64,000 nucleotides of DNA from Asparagopsis taxiformis. Taxonomy: Eukaryota; Rhodophyta; Florideophyceae; Bonnemaisoniales; Bonnemaisoniaceae. Both the position numbers and the translations under genes were made by a program. Below are positions 9,891-19,437 of the stretch, piece after piece. The notes beneath the pieces are model-generated. The model was not told the origin of the DNA and did not search any database. It saw nothing but the letters and a program-made list of their open reading frames with translations. Numbering within the stretch: the first letter of the stretch is position 1; each line of letters starts with the position of its first letter. The DNA is taken from positions 1 to 64,000 of the forward strand of contig JALQPE010000239.1 in the NCBI GenBank assembly GCA_030407315.1, written 5' to 3'.

Positions 9891-12215
9891 CGACGGTGTG
9901 GATGTGGTCCGTGAGGACGTCCTTCTCAGTCTTCAAGTAGATGTGGCCGCGCGTGGGCAGACCATAGACTAAATTCTGCTCCCACAGGAAGATCTCCTCA
10001 CCTGAAGCCGACCCCGTAATGGTAAAGGTCACCGCGATCAACTAAGACGGAATAGGGTGGCACATAAAAGTGGTTAACGGGAACCTTCCACATGTCGGCG
10101 TCCGTATGGACCAGGCATACATGACTATAAGGTGCAGCTACTATAAAGAACCCATCGGATCCGCTCGACATCATGAAATAGGATGGGGATTGGGTAGGTC
10201 CGACTCCTCAAAATTGGGATACTCAGAAGTCCGTGTGCCCATCCTGGTCCGCAGCCCCATCTGTTTTAAGAAGCAGCCGTAATCCTGTCTTCGGGAAAAA
10301 GACAGGATCCTCACCCTCCATTCCCAACTTCAAGAAATCCGCACAAACACCAAGAGCAAGCTCTGCCACCAACTTGTTCCTGTACATATCCAAATTCCCC
10401 TCCTCCAGCTTGTCGCACAATTCACACCGCGGCAGGGGGAGTCGCCCACGACCACCATCTATGCGGTCCTTCGCAGCACCCACGTTGTGGATGAAATGCC
10501 ACGGCGAAGGATCAAAACCGGGCTTGGCGAAATCTGGGGGCTCGTCCTGTGGTTTCCTGTCTTCATAATCAGAATCAGACTGCTGGGAGGGCTTCTGTGG
10601 CTTTTCAACCTCCTCAACCAGCTGGAACTGTCGAGAAAAGTGACTGAAGAGGTCATGCGTCGCGCTACCAGCCGTGGACGACTGCAAGAGGCCTTCCACA
10701 ACAACCACCCCCATGTTGTCCAGCAACGCCGCTTCACCGCAAAGTACTATTCCACCACCGAGTCCTCAGCACCTGGCGATGCAGCTGCCAGGAATGCTGC
10801 CGCCTTTATTTCCGCCCGCACCGTCTCTACCGTCGTAATTTCCATGTAGTACTTCATCGGGCTACCAGACGCAATTGCGCTGGGGAGAACGGCGGCCACA
10901 TTCTCATCGACGATACTGTCGGGAATAGGATTTTCATGGGCGTCGTCGAACTGGAGAATCGGCTCCCGAGAACGTCCTCTGGAAGCCGACTTGGATTTCT
11001 TTGACGACGACTTTGATGAAGTCTCACTGAGCTTCCTCTTTTAAAAGTACCAAATTTGGTAGAGGGCTCGGGCGTCGCAGAAGCGGTTTCCCAGTTGCGC
11101 TTCCCAAGGATGGAGCTTTTACCCGCATCCTTGGGTGCGCTCTCCAGCTCGACGACCTGAACAGGGCTCGCACCACCCGCCGTCGCTGTTCCACCACGAC
11201 CGGAACGACTCTCTTTCAGGCAGGTACTCCTTTTGGGCATCACTTTCCCAGAAGTTTCCACTCCGGACGATGCAGACACGACAGGGGTAGTGGCAGAAAC
11301 AGAGGCAGCCTCGGAATAGCTGGAAGAATCTAATTGAGGTGGTACTACCTCAATTGGATTCTTCAAAGGCAAAGAATGGAGGATGAAGGGATGGTCAGGG
11401 AAATGGAAATGGAAGGGGAAGGGATGGCGGAATCATGACCACATGTGACTGGGAGCGCAGCATGTGGGATGTGTGGGTCCACCACGTAAAATTGTTTCCG
11501 CATTTACATGTCGCGGTAGCCAGTTACGCGCAGGAGCATTTTCCTGGCGTCCTTTCAAAACACAGACTTCCGTTTGGGAAAGATGTTCTCAAACTTGGAG
11601 CCATCTGGAGGGCCTTCCCTGGGATGTAAGTCCGCTCAGAACCCCTTCTTGGGCACCATCGGCGCAAAAACTTCGACAACGCGTGAGTGAATGTCGAAGC
11701 TCTTGCTCGGGTCACCCACGCTGGAAATGGAGCCATCCAGCATCCTCAACACATCCGAAACGTTCCAATACTCGGCCACCTCCTTCACGTACCCGAAGAT
11801 TTCCAACAAACCAGCAATCCATTCCTGCCCAATGGTACCAACCGAGTTCGGTTTCAGCCCGGCCCACCAACGGCTACAAGTGTAGTACGCCGTCATCTCG
11901 AGGTTGACACAATTTTGGACGTCCGGAGCACCCCTAAACGATCCGTTGAACAACAATTTCACCGTACACCCAGCCAGATTCTCCGTCGAAGAGAACTGCA
12001 CGAACTCTGGCCTGTTCGGAATAGTTTTCTGCAGCCAAATCCGTTTTCAAGAATTGCTCCATCGTTGCAGACTTCTTCAACCACTAGCCAACGACCTCTG
12101 ATATTCACTTTGCGAGGTTCAACTTGCACTTCAGACGAACTATACTGGGCAATATTGATGCATGTCTCGCTTGCTGAAGGAGATTTACTCTTCTCCGCTA
12201 CTTCTCCGCTATAGC
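9890..12215 (-). pseudogene. Broken and rearranged copy of the ParB-dioxygenase gene (copy A)
   Basis: Several frames together match the intact gene at 15303-17972. They include RNKLVAELALGVCADF, TGLRLLLKTDG and the HTD iron-ligand block, then SPSYFMMSSGADGFF and VPPYSVLVDRGDLYHYG near the 3' end. The part matching the ParB-like domain has been deleted and neighbouring pieces are rearranged. A stop follows directly after the HTDF block, another lies a few codons on, and a frame change occurs near 11040. It cannot make the enzyme. It lies minus-strand between a palindrome cluster and the right subterminal region, as in copy C, but the transposase that should follow upstream is gone. Confidence 0.8.
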
Positions 12216-13940
12216 GCAGAATTATATTTCTCCGCCACTAAATTCAACCATTAAGAAACCTTTCCTGGCTTTCATTCGATCCAATGAACTGTTTCACCAC
12301 AATGATTTTTCCTATGCTCATTACTTTATGCACAATGATTGCTATTTCATCCGGGCTCGACCTACTCAATATCGTTTTGCTATCTTGTATCGCATTCCCT
12401 AAACACCATCCTGGCCAAGACGTATCCACTTCCGTTTGTTACGCAGTGATGCTCTAAGCACTAATACTGAATCTGATTTTCTCATGCACGTAGTTCCTAC
12501 TCGTATACTCTACCATATTCTCGGCCCTATTCACAAGGTGAAAACACGATGTCTCGTTGAATCGTACTCGGTGTGATATCTTAAATTAGGATACATTTAT
12601 ATATTGCAATGCAGACTCACTGCTCGCTTGAAACATGAAAATTATAAAATTCTTCGACACTGCTGTTTCCTAACCGCCACCATCCACGTGGCCCGCTTTG
12701 ACTGCCTGCCAAGTGTACTCGGAGCATACAATGACGTTATCGATATATACCATCCAAATCATCACTGGAAGCGCGGACTCCTCGTCCAGGAAAGTGCGCC
12801 ATTTTTCTTACTCTTCACCTCCGCCTGTCCTGTAGGCCCCATATGCTAGTGTTTTTCCTATATTTCTGTAGTGATGACGTCATTCTAGACAATAAAAGGC
12901 GGTAGAAGATACGATAATGTGCGCCTCCTCTGCCAGATCATGTGCTTCCAAGCGTAATTCGCAGCCTAGGTATCGTTTTTCTGGGCCTCCCATCGCACCG
13001 CTCCGTTTCAAACTCATCCCTCTATTTTTCTCCTACACGTCATTTCCGCCCGTAGAGTACTACTTAAACGAAAGATTCTGGAAATCCCTGTTTCCATCTT
13101 CATATCCGTCGGAAACAAAGCAACAACCCTGGCCGTGGAAGCCGTATAGATCATCTAAACTGCTTCCAAAGCGTAAGTTTTAGATCATCAATACGGCTCC
13201 CAAGGCCAAAGTTGTTGCTTTGTCTCCGACGGATATGAACCATGATGGTACGTTTCCACAACTCACGCCACTAACCCAGTTTTCTATTCGTTTTCTCTTT
13301 CTCAGGTTTCCAGTCGGTGAGTGTTCCACTTCTACTTTCATTTATCTTTCTCTCTTACCACTTCTCCACTAATTTTCTTTTCTGCCTGTGAGTACATATC
13401 TCAATTTGGGATGCAATGGTATTTGTTAAGGTACGTTAGTCTCCTAATCACCATCAATTTCCCTCTCCAATTCAACGTCACTAACTTGTTTCCTTTCTAT
13501 ACATCATTTTTTCTTCTTCTCTTCATTTCCTAGCTTATTCATGCAGCTCAATCAGTTGATAGATTTCTAGACTTTTCTAGTAGTTTTAGTTTTACTCGTC
13601 GGAATAGTGTTAGTTGTAGTAGCATTTTTAACATAGGGATTGTTTATTCTCAATGTAGCCTGCGCAAATAAACAAATCCAGAGTGAAGCTTCCCATATCG
13701 CACCCTCTTAGATTGCTACCTATCCTACCGCGTATACCTCTCGCTAGCTCATAGTCACTACGAAATAAAAATTCCTAGCCGTACTATTCTGTCCATTCCC
13801 ATATGAATACCGTCCATGCCCCATCCTCATAGCGCTAGAACTGCCTTCCTCTACCCCAGAAAGATGCCCACGACAGCGTGACGCTCCATCTCATCCACCA
13901 CTCCCAGACACCGAATTTTACTATATCAGGACACTACTTT
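12216..13940. other. Right interior of copy A: shared non-coding block
   Basis: It matches 23340-25042 in copy C, where it lies just upstream of the transposase start, and 48050-49703 in copy B. In C it would contain the transposase promoter or 5' leader. In A and B the transposase and about 5 kb around it are missing, leaving this block joined straight to the pseudogene. No gene is seen. Confidence 0.6.
13102..13236. repeat. Long foldback hairpin, about 60-bp arms
   Basis: Arms starting ATATCCGTCGGA and containing AACAAAGCAACAAC pair with the inverse at the right side with few mismatches around a short loop. It is present in copy C at 24204-24338. In copy B the same spot has unrelated smaller palindromes. 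Confidence 0.88.
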
Positions 13941-14290
13941 TACTGTCTCCAGGTGCTGCCCAGGGCAGCACGAAATACTGTCTCCAGGTGCTGCCCAGGG
14001 CAGCACGAAATACTGTCTCCAGGTGCTGCCCAGGACAGCACAAAGTACTATCTCCAGGTGCTGCCCAGGGCAGCACAAAGTACTGTCTACAGGTGCTGCC
14101 CAGGGCAGCACAAAGTACTGTCTACAGGTGCTGCCCAGGGCAGCACGAAATACTGTCTACAGGTACTGCCCAGGGCAGCACAAAGTACTGTCTACAGGTA
14201 CTGCCCAGGGCAGCACAAAGTACTGTCTCCAGGTACTGCCCAGGACAGTGAAAATCACTGTCTCCAGGTACTGCCCAGGACAGTGCACCG
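13941..14290. repeat. 35-bp subterminal minisatellite, ten units (copy A)
   Basis: Units of exactly 35 bp begin TACTGTCTCCAGG. Most include the 19-bp dyad GTGCTGCCCAGGGCAGCAC, and later units drift to GTACTGCCCAGGACAGTG. The number of units differs between elements: ten here, six in C, eleven in B. Open frames over this array are repeat artefacts. Confidence 0.92.
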
Positions 14291-14643
14291 TGTTGGTTCC
14301 ATCTATTGTCCCAGGCAGCGTATTTCACTATCCGGCCATGTTGCCTTGGCCAATACAAAACACTATCCGCCAACACTGCCCAGTACAGTAAATTACATCA
14401 TATCCAGCTATTGAATAAATCATTAATTTTTACTGTCTCCATTCACTGCCTCAGACAGTACTGTGAGACAGTGTTTTTTACTGTCTGCAGACAGTGTTCC
14501 GTACTGTCTGCCAGACAGTGCAAATCACTGTCTCCAAGTGTGGCATTAATTTTCATTTGCCGCATAGTGATTTTTACTGTCTCAGACAGTAAAAATCACT
14601 GTCTCGCAGTACTGTCTGAGGCCCCCTTTTCAACACCGTAGTG
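14291..14643. repeat. Right subterminal repeats and terminus of copy A
   Basis: Scattered TTTTACTGTCTC, CAGACAGTG and related half-palindromes lead to AGGCCCCCTTTTCAACACCGTAGTG-type sequence; the last 13 bases are the terminal inverted repeat. The next bases, AG, begin internal sequence of copy C. Confidence 0.85.
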
Positions 14644-14792
14644 AGGTAGTGCAGCCAGCGCAAACCAGGCTTACACGGCCCAGAGTGCTCCCCAGAGCCG
14701 TCAACAGCCGTCCAAACCATCGTTGTACGATGTTCCCGGCTCCACACTTCCCTTCTCACCCTTCCCAGGGTGGGAGACGGACGAAACTCCCA

Positions 14793-15083
14793 ACCGCTTA
14801 CAGCCGAAGCCGTTTACCCGGGATGCTTACAGCAAAGTCATCGTTACGATGACTTTGCTGTAAGGAAAGGTTTGATTACAGTGGTGAGAAAATTTTACCG
14901 GGTAAAAAATCAGCAAGAATTTTTTACCCGGTAAAAAATTGTGGCCGCTGTAATGATTTGATTTCTTACAGCAAAGTCATCGTTACGATGACTTTGCTGT
15001 AAGAAATCAAATCATTACAGCAAAGTCATCGTAACGATGACTTTGCTGTCAGCACCCCAGCGAAACTGCATCATCTGTAAGCC
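14793..15083. repeat. Palindrome cluster C1
   Basis: Three 39-bp dyads (two nearly adjacent) and one ACCCGGT-type spacer lie between outer arms CCGCTTACAGCCGAAGC and a degenerate right partner. It lies about 220 bp beyond the 3' end of the dioxygenase gene. Confidence 0.88.
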
Positions 15084-15302
15084 TTCCTCACCTCAATGTT
15101 GCAACCAAAGACGACTGCGATATTACCTTGTTCTATTCTAGTAGTGCCCACCATAGTTTCCTCCCCTTCTCATATTAAATTGAGTATTGTATATCTCCTG
15201 ACCCGTCTACATACGCAAACGTCATGTACTAGCCTAACTTTCATCGTTTACTTGAAGGCGGCCTTGATGCCTGCCATAGAATGCTATTAAGAACTAATTT
15301 CA

Positions 15303-17972
15303 TCAGATATCTAAACGCTCCCAGTAGTTGACATTGAAGGGAGGCTGTAGCAACTTCTCCCTGGAAGTTCGCAGTGATAGATGGGACCGGATAGGATGCT
15401 GGTACCTCACCGAAGAACGACCCTCTGCGAATCCCATTCCTCCGTGATACACGTCCGTTCGGCATACAAGCAGGGAATACGGTGGGATGCGCACGTTCGT
15501 CACTGGCACGCGGTACTTGTCTTTCGCTGGATGACTTAGGCACACATGGCTGAACTTGGCGATACGAATGATGAACCCATCCGCACCAGCAGCCATCATG
15601 AAATATGATGGCGAGTTGAGAGGACCAGTTCCAGTTCCCTCACGGACGGGAACATCGGTATGCATAAGTTGCTCCTGACTACCTTCTGCGGTCAAAATCA
15701 GACGAAGACCCGTTTCTGGAAAGACCACCGCTTCTTCTCTTCCAAACCCGAGCTTCAGGTTCTCCGCACAAATCGCCTTACCTAGCTCCAGAATCAGCTT
15801 GTTCCTGTACTGCCGCGCGCTTTCTTGCTCAAGGTCATCGCAGATGCTTTTCCGGTCCGTCTTGAATACACCAGTGCTGTCTTTCGGTCGAAGTGGTTTC
15901 CACGGGTTCTTCTGACTTGCACTTGAGCCACTTGTAGTACCTTGGAATGTGCTGGCCATCTGTGTGAATAACTCGTGCGTAGCTGCTCCCACTGTAGTAG
16001 AAGAGAAAATGTCTTGCAACACCACGTAACCAAGCTCGTCGATCATTCTTCTCTGGTAGCTGAAGTATTGTTGGCTTTCACAAGAACCGAGGGGACATAC
16101 CAAAGTAGAGTAGCCTGCAGCTGCTTCCATTATCTCCGTCCGGATTGTATCAATGTCTTCTTCTGTGATATAATACTTCATTCTCGAGTTGGAAGGAACG
16201 CATAAAGGCAGCTTCTCAGGTATCTCCTCTGCGAATGTGCGGTCTGGAAGGGAGTTTTCTTGCTCGTCAGTGAAGAGTGGTGCTTCTTCTCCAGTCGTTC
16301 GTTTTCTTGCATTGACTCTACTCTTCTTTTCCCGGGGAGGCCCAATCTCAATGTTGTCATCCGGCGTATTGGGCTCAGAAAACTTCGCGCTAGTATCTTC
16401 CCTTCTTCGCTTCTTATGCAACCTGGACTCGTTTTCATCGCCGCTTCCACCAGAACTCCTGCTTCTTCCCGAATTCTCCTTGTCCACTTCGGCCGGGCTA
16501 GTGCTGTAAGTTTCTGGTGTCCTGATTCGAAGTTTCAATATCACAGAGCGGTTCTGCGCATCTCCAGCTTGTTGTCCAGGCGTGTCTATGTCCATGCGAC
16601 CACTATTGTCCACGTTGATATCCAGACTTTGCGTATCGCCGCTTTGTTTCCTTCCCTGAGGAAGATCTTCTCTGACAATCCTTCCCGGCGAATTATCCCT
16701 GGCACGACTTTCCCGCTCTGCCCTTGAAGCTGAAAGACGTTCCTGTTCTTTTTGGAGAACAGCAAGACGTTCTGCTGCCCTCTTCTCAGCTGCTGCAAGA
16801 CGCGTGGCAGGACGTTCCTGTACATCCTCTTTTGCTGCGGCAGGACGGTCTTCTGCTTCTTTCGGGGTGCTCAGAGGTGCCTCTTCTATTGCTTTCGTCG
16901 CGACAGCAGAAATCACTTCTTCAGCCACCAATTCCTCCATCGTTGCAGAGTTCAACCATTTGCGGACGACCTCTGCCATATCATAGATGGCCAACAGAGC
17001 CAGTAGCCAAGTGCGCATCGTGAACGGACTTCCGCTTCCGATATTTCTGACAAGTCCTCTCTTCCTCCTCATCCTTGTCCACGACGCTGTCATCTCGAGC
17101 ACAAACCATTGGAACCACTCCTTATCGCGCGTCCCTCGTCCGTCCGTGCCATTGCGGAATATTGCGTTATTGACAAGATCGAGCACGCACCCGTACATAT
17201 CAACAGAGTCAATTCGAGAAAAGTCCGGATCTCTTCCCTCGGTTCTTGCATCCTCGATTTCTCTGTTCCTATCCAAAGCATTGTAAACGCTAGGGATAGA
17301 GATCCAGTACACGAAAGCAACGCTGTCTGTGCGATTGAACTCCTTCGCAATGTTGATGTACTGCCTATACGAGTTCTCCGAACGGTTCCTGTCGGACGGC
17401 AGAATATAGCTCACTTCTTTCAGAATAGGAATAAGCCGGACAACAGGAAGATCCATCTGGTTGGAAAACCTGAGAAACTCTATGACCGCACACACATTGT
17501 CGGCAATGCTCACAGAAGCGACATCGTGAGTTTGTATATTGGCTTCGAGAGACAGTTTCAGAACCTCCAGCGCATCGAAAATTAGACGCCCGTTCGGCGC
17601 AATCAACTGTTGTACCCAAACCAATTCCAAGGAATCCCTGTTCTTTCCTGAGTACTTCTCCAGGCATAGTTGCAGAGCAGCTATGCGATGAGAGCCATCG
17701 ATGCAGTAAAACTCTTCTCCTTCGTTATCTTCCATTTTGCAGACTGTAATCATAGTTCCAGTGGTAGAGAAACCTCTATCCATGAAAATGCTGGCCAGTT
17801 CGTTTACACGACCCGGTCGCACCAAACGGGAGGTCACTGTCGGAAATTTCACTTTGCGAGGATCAACTTGCACTTTAGAAGAGCTATACTGAGCAATAGT
17901 GATGCTTTTCTCTTCAGCAGAAGGAGAATTGCTCTTCTCCGCTGTACTATTCATGATACTATTGTCTCCCAT
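15303..17972 (-). CDS. ParB-like domain fused to a putative 2-oxoglutarate/Fe(II) dioxygenase
   Basis: 889 residues from the first ATG; the frame is open 24 codons further up without an ATG. Residues about 36-105 look like a ParB/sulfiredoxin-type fold, with VDPRKVKFP leading in and the signature IDGSHRIAAL at 91-100. The middle (about 400-600) is Lys/Glu/Arg-rich and probably disordered, with NLS-like KKRRR. The last 250 residues resemble a double-stranded beta-helix dioxygenase. His771-Thr-Asp773 is the HxD ligand pair, SYFMMAAGADGF is a core strand, and IPPYSLLVCRTDVYHGG supplies the distal histidine at 843. Such enzymes oxidise substrates using Fe(II) and 2-oxoglutarate; JBP/TET members act on DNA bases. 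The substrate here is unknown. It shares strand and element with the transposase, flanked by palindrome clusters. Two broken copies exist in A and B, so this is the family's active version. The ParB call is firm by motif; the dioxygenase call is moderate. Confidence 0.68.
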   Translation of the reverse strand: MGDNSIMNSTAEKSNSPSAEEKSITIAQYSSSKVQVDPRKVKFPTVTSRLVRPGRVNELASIFMDRGFSTTGTMITVCKMEDNEGEEFYCIDGSHRIAALQLCLEKYSGKNRDSLELVWVQQLIAPNGRLIFDALEVLKLSLEANIQTHDVASVSIADNVCAVIEFLRFSNQMDLPVVRLIPILKEVSYILPSDRNRSENSYRQYINIAKEFNRTDSVAFVYWISIPSVYNALDRNREIEDARTEGRDPDFSRIDSVDMYGCVLDLVNNAIFRNGTDGRGTRDKEWFQWFVLEMTASWTRMRRKRGLVRNIGSGSPFTMRTWLLALLAIYDMAEVVRKWLNSATMEELVAEEVISAVATKAIEEAPLSTPKEAEDRPAAAKEDVQERPATRLAAAEKRAAERLAVLQKEQERLSASRAERESRARDNSPGRIVREDLPQGRKQSGDTQSLDINVDNSGRMDIDTPGQQAGDAQNRSVILKLRIRTPETYSTSPAEVDKENSGRSRSSGGSGDENESRLHKKRRREDTSAKFSEPNTPDDNIEIGPPREKKSRVNARKRTTGEEAPLFTDEQENSLPDRTFAEEIPEKLPLCVPSNSRMKYYITEEDIDTIRTEIMEAAAGYSTLVCPLGSCESQQYFSYQRRMIDELGYVVLQDIFSSTTVGAATHELFTQMASTFQGTTSGSSASQKNPWKPLRPKDSTGVFKTDRKSICDDLEQESARQYRNKLILELGKAICAENLKLGFGREEAVVFPETGLRLILTAEGSQEQLMHTDVPVREGTGTGPLNSPSYFMMAAGADGFIIRIAKFSHVCLSHPAKDKYRVPVTNVRIPPYSLLVCRTDVYHGGMGFAEGRSSVRYQHPIRSHLSLRTSREKLLQPPFNVNYWERLDI

Positions 17973-18778
17973 TGTAATCCCTGCAATCTCAGTTCGTTCA
18001 ATCGGTTCTCTGTTCAAATGTTGTGTAGACGATGAAATCCACAATTGTGGTACCTCCGAGTGCGCTTCCCGTCTCTCAGCTTCCTCTCATATACTGTCCG
18101 GAGAAGACATTCCCTACCTACCTTCAGTCCTGATGAACCTTACGCTGCACCCGCTCAGCACCTCTGACTCTACCTGATCCTGATACCTCCACAAAGCGTT
18201 TAGCCCTTTCCATCAATCTACACCTAATAGTATGTACCTCTAGCGCATATAATGCAATCGAACCCGTTTACCTCACCACGTCAATTATCATTCATATTCC
18301 AACAACCTATTTCATCCATACTCTCCACCTCGCTTCTTCTTCCGTACCATTGATTCCTATCAATCGATTCTACGTGAGTTTTATACATTTACTACGATCC
18401 ACCTCTCCTACAAGTCTGAAAAATTCATTTCTACACTAACTTTTGCTACTCACAAATAAACGGTTCCCGTGCAGGCCACTGCTTGAATTTCTTCCTATTG
18501 GCGTACTCGGCTGCAAAGGATTCATAGACTATTTAAACGGTGATCATATAAATGGTTTTCAATGTGCTCCAATGGACAATACACCAAAGAACATCAATAT
18601 GAATTCATTTCAACTACCTATTCACTACTGCGATTCAGTTTTCTTGCATACCAAATCTCATTGCGTTCCTACCCTAGTCGATTCAAAATGCTTCCTCTTC
18701 GTCAGTTGATCAATATTCCTTACAACGAGCAGGTCCTCTGGACATCCTAAAGTTGGTTACTTAACCTTAACAATCGAT
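17973..18778. other. Upstream region of the ParB-dioxygenase gene
   Basis: AT-rich, pyrimidine-biased on the plus strand, and without a convincing gene. It probably contains the promoter and 5' leader of the minus-strand gene. Short plus-strand frames at 18443-18750 show no motif. Confidence 0.5.
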
Positions 18779-19320
18779 GAATTTGCTGTAATGAAACGTT
18801 TTCTTACAGCAAAGTCATCGTTACGATGACTTTGCTGTAAGAAAAGAAAACATTACAGCAGCCATGATTTCTTTACCGGGTAAAAAATTGTGGCCGCTGT
18901 AATGAAACGTTTTCTTACAGCAAAGTCATCGTTACGATGACTTTGCTGTAAGAAAAGAAAACATTACAGCAGCCATGATTTCTTTACCGGGTAAAAAATT
19001 GTGGCCGCTGTAATGAAACGTTTTCTTACAGAAAAGTCATCGTAACGATGACTTTGCTGTAAGAAAGCAAATCATTACAGCGGCCACAATTTTTTTACCC
19101 GGTAAAATTTCTTGCTGATTTTTTACCCGGTAAAAAATTCTTCGGCCACTGCAAGGAAACGGTTCCTTACAGCAAAGTCATCGTTACGATGACTTTGCTG
19201 TAAGAAAGCAAATCATTACAGCTGCCACGATTTTTTTACCCGGTAAAAAATTCTTGGCCACTGTAATGGAAACGTTTTCTTACAGCAAAATCATCGTAAC
19301 GATGACTTTGCTGTAAGCAT
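18779..19320. repeat. Palindrome cluster C2, largest cluster
   Basis: Five 39-bp dyads (two with single arm mismatches) alternate with ACCCGGT-core spacers. One spacer unit with its flanking dyad is duplicated almost exactly in tandem (18790-18900 and 18902-19012). It lies between the dioxygenase gene and the 3' end of the transposase gene. It is absent from A and B together with the transposase. Confidence 0.9.
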
Positions 19321-19437
19321 ACCTCCCTCCATCCTCTCAGATCCTCTCCCCACTACTTTGCACCAATCCACCACCGCCCTAGAGTGTACAATTCATATGT
19401 GATGCATCTGGTTATTCATTTTATTCTTCCCTAAAAA

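Larger units (their letters stand above)
1..14643. mobile_element. CACTA-type DNA transposon, copy A (non-autonomous, left tip cut by window edge)
   Basis: The right end is a 13-bp terminus CAACACCGTAGTG, the inverse of the CACTACGGTGTTG left terminus seen intact at 34842. Here the left terminus survives only as its last nine bases at positions 2-10. Both ends are followed inward by subterminal palindromes built on ACAGTAAA/TTTACTGT. The interior holds, in order, left subterminal repeats, cargo with an importin-like exon, a 172-bp satellite, about 1-kb repeats ending in palindrome clusters, a broken ParB-dioxygenase gene, a long hairpin and a 35-bp minisatellite. CACTA elements typically have 10-28-bp TIRs starting CACTA and dense subterminal repeats, which fits. 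No transposase remains, so this copy must be mobilised in trans. The sequence after 14643 matches internal sequence of the same family, which suggests insertion into copy C. Confidence 0.8.

Noticed and set aside
10233..10849. Plus-strand proteins over the dioxygenase pseudogenes
   Set aside because: They are shadows of the minus-strand gene, which has recognisable homology to the intact copy.
13941..14290. CRISPR array
   Set aside because: The 35-bp units are contiguous without unique spacers, lie in a transposon subterminal region and have no cas genes.
13878..14414. A 178-residue Cys/Pro-rich repeat protein
   Set aside because: It is a translation of the 35-bp minisatellite. Because 35 is not a multiple of three, the apparent repeats in several frames are artefacts.
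17973..18044. Longer N-terminus for the ParB-dioxygenase protein
   Set aside because: The extension starts at TTG. The first ATG is at 17972 and is followed by normal coding sequence.
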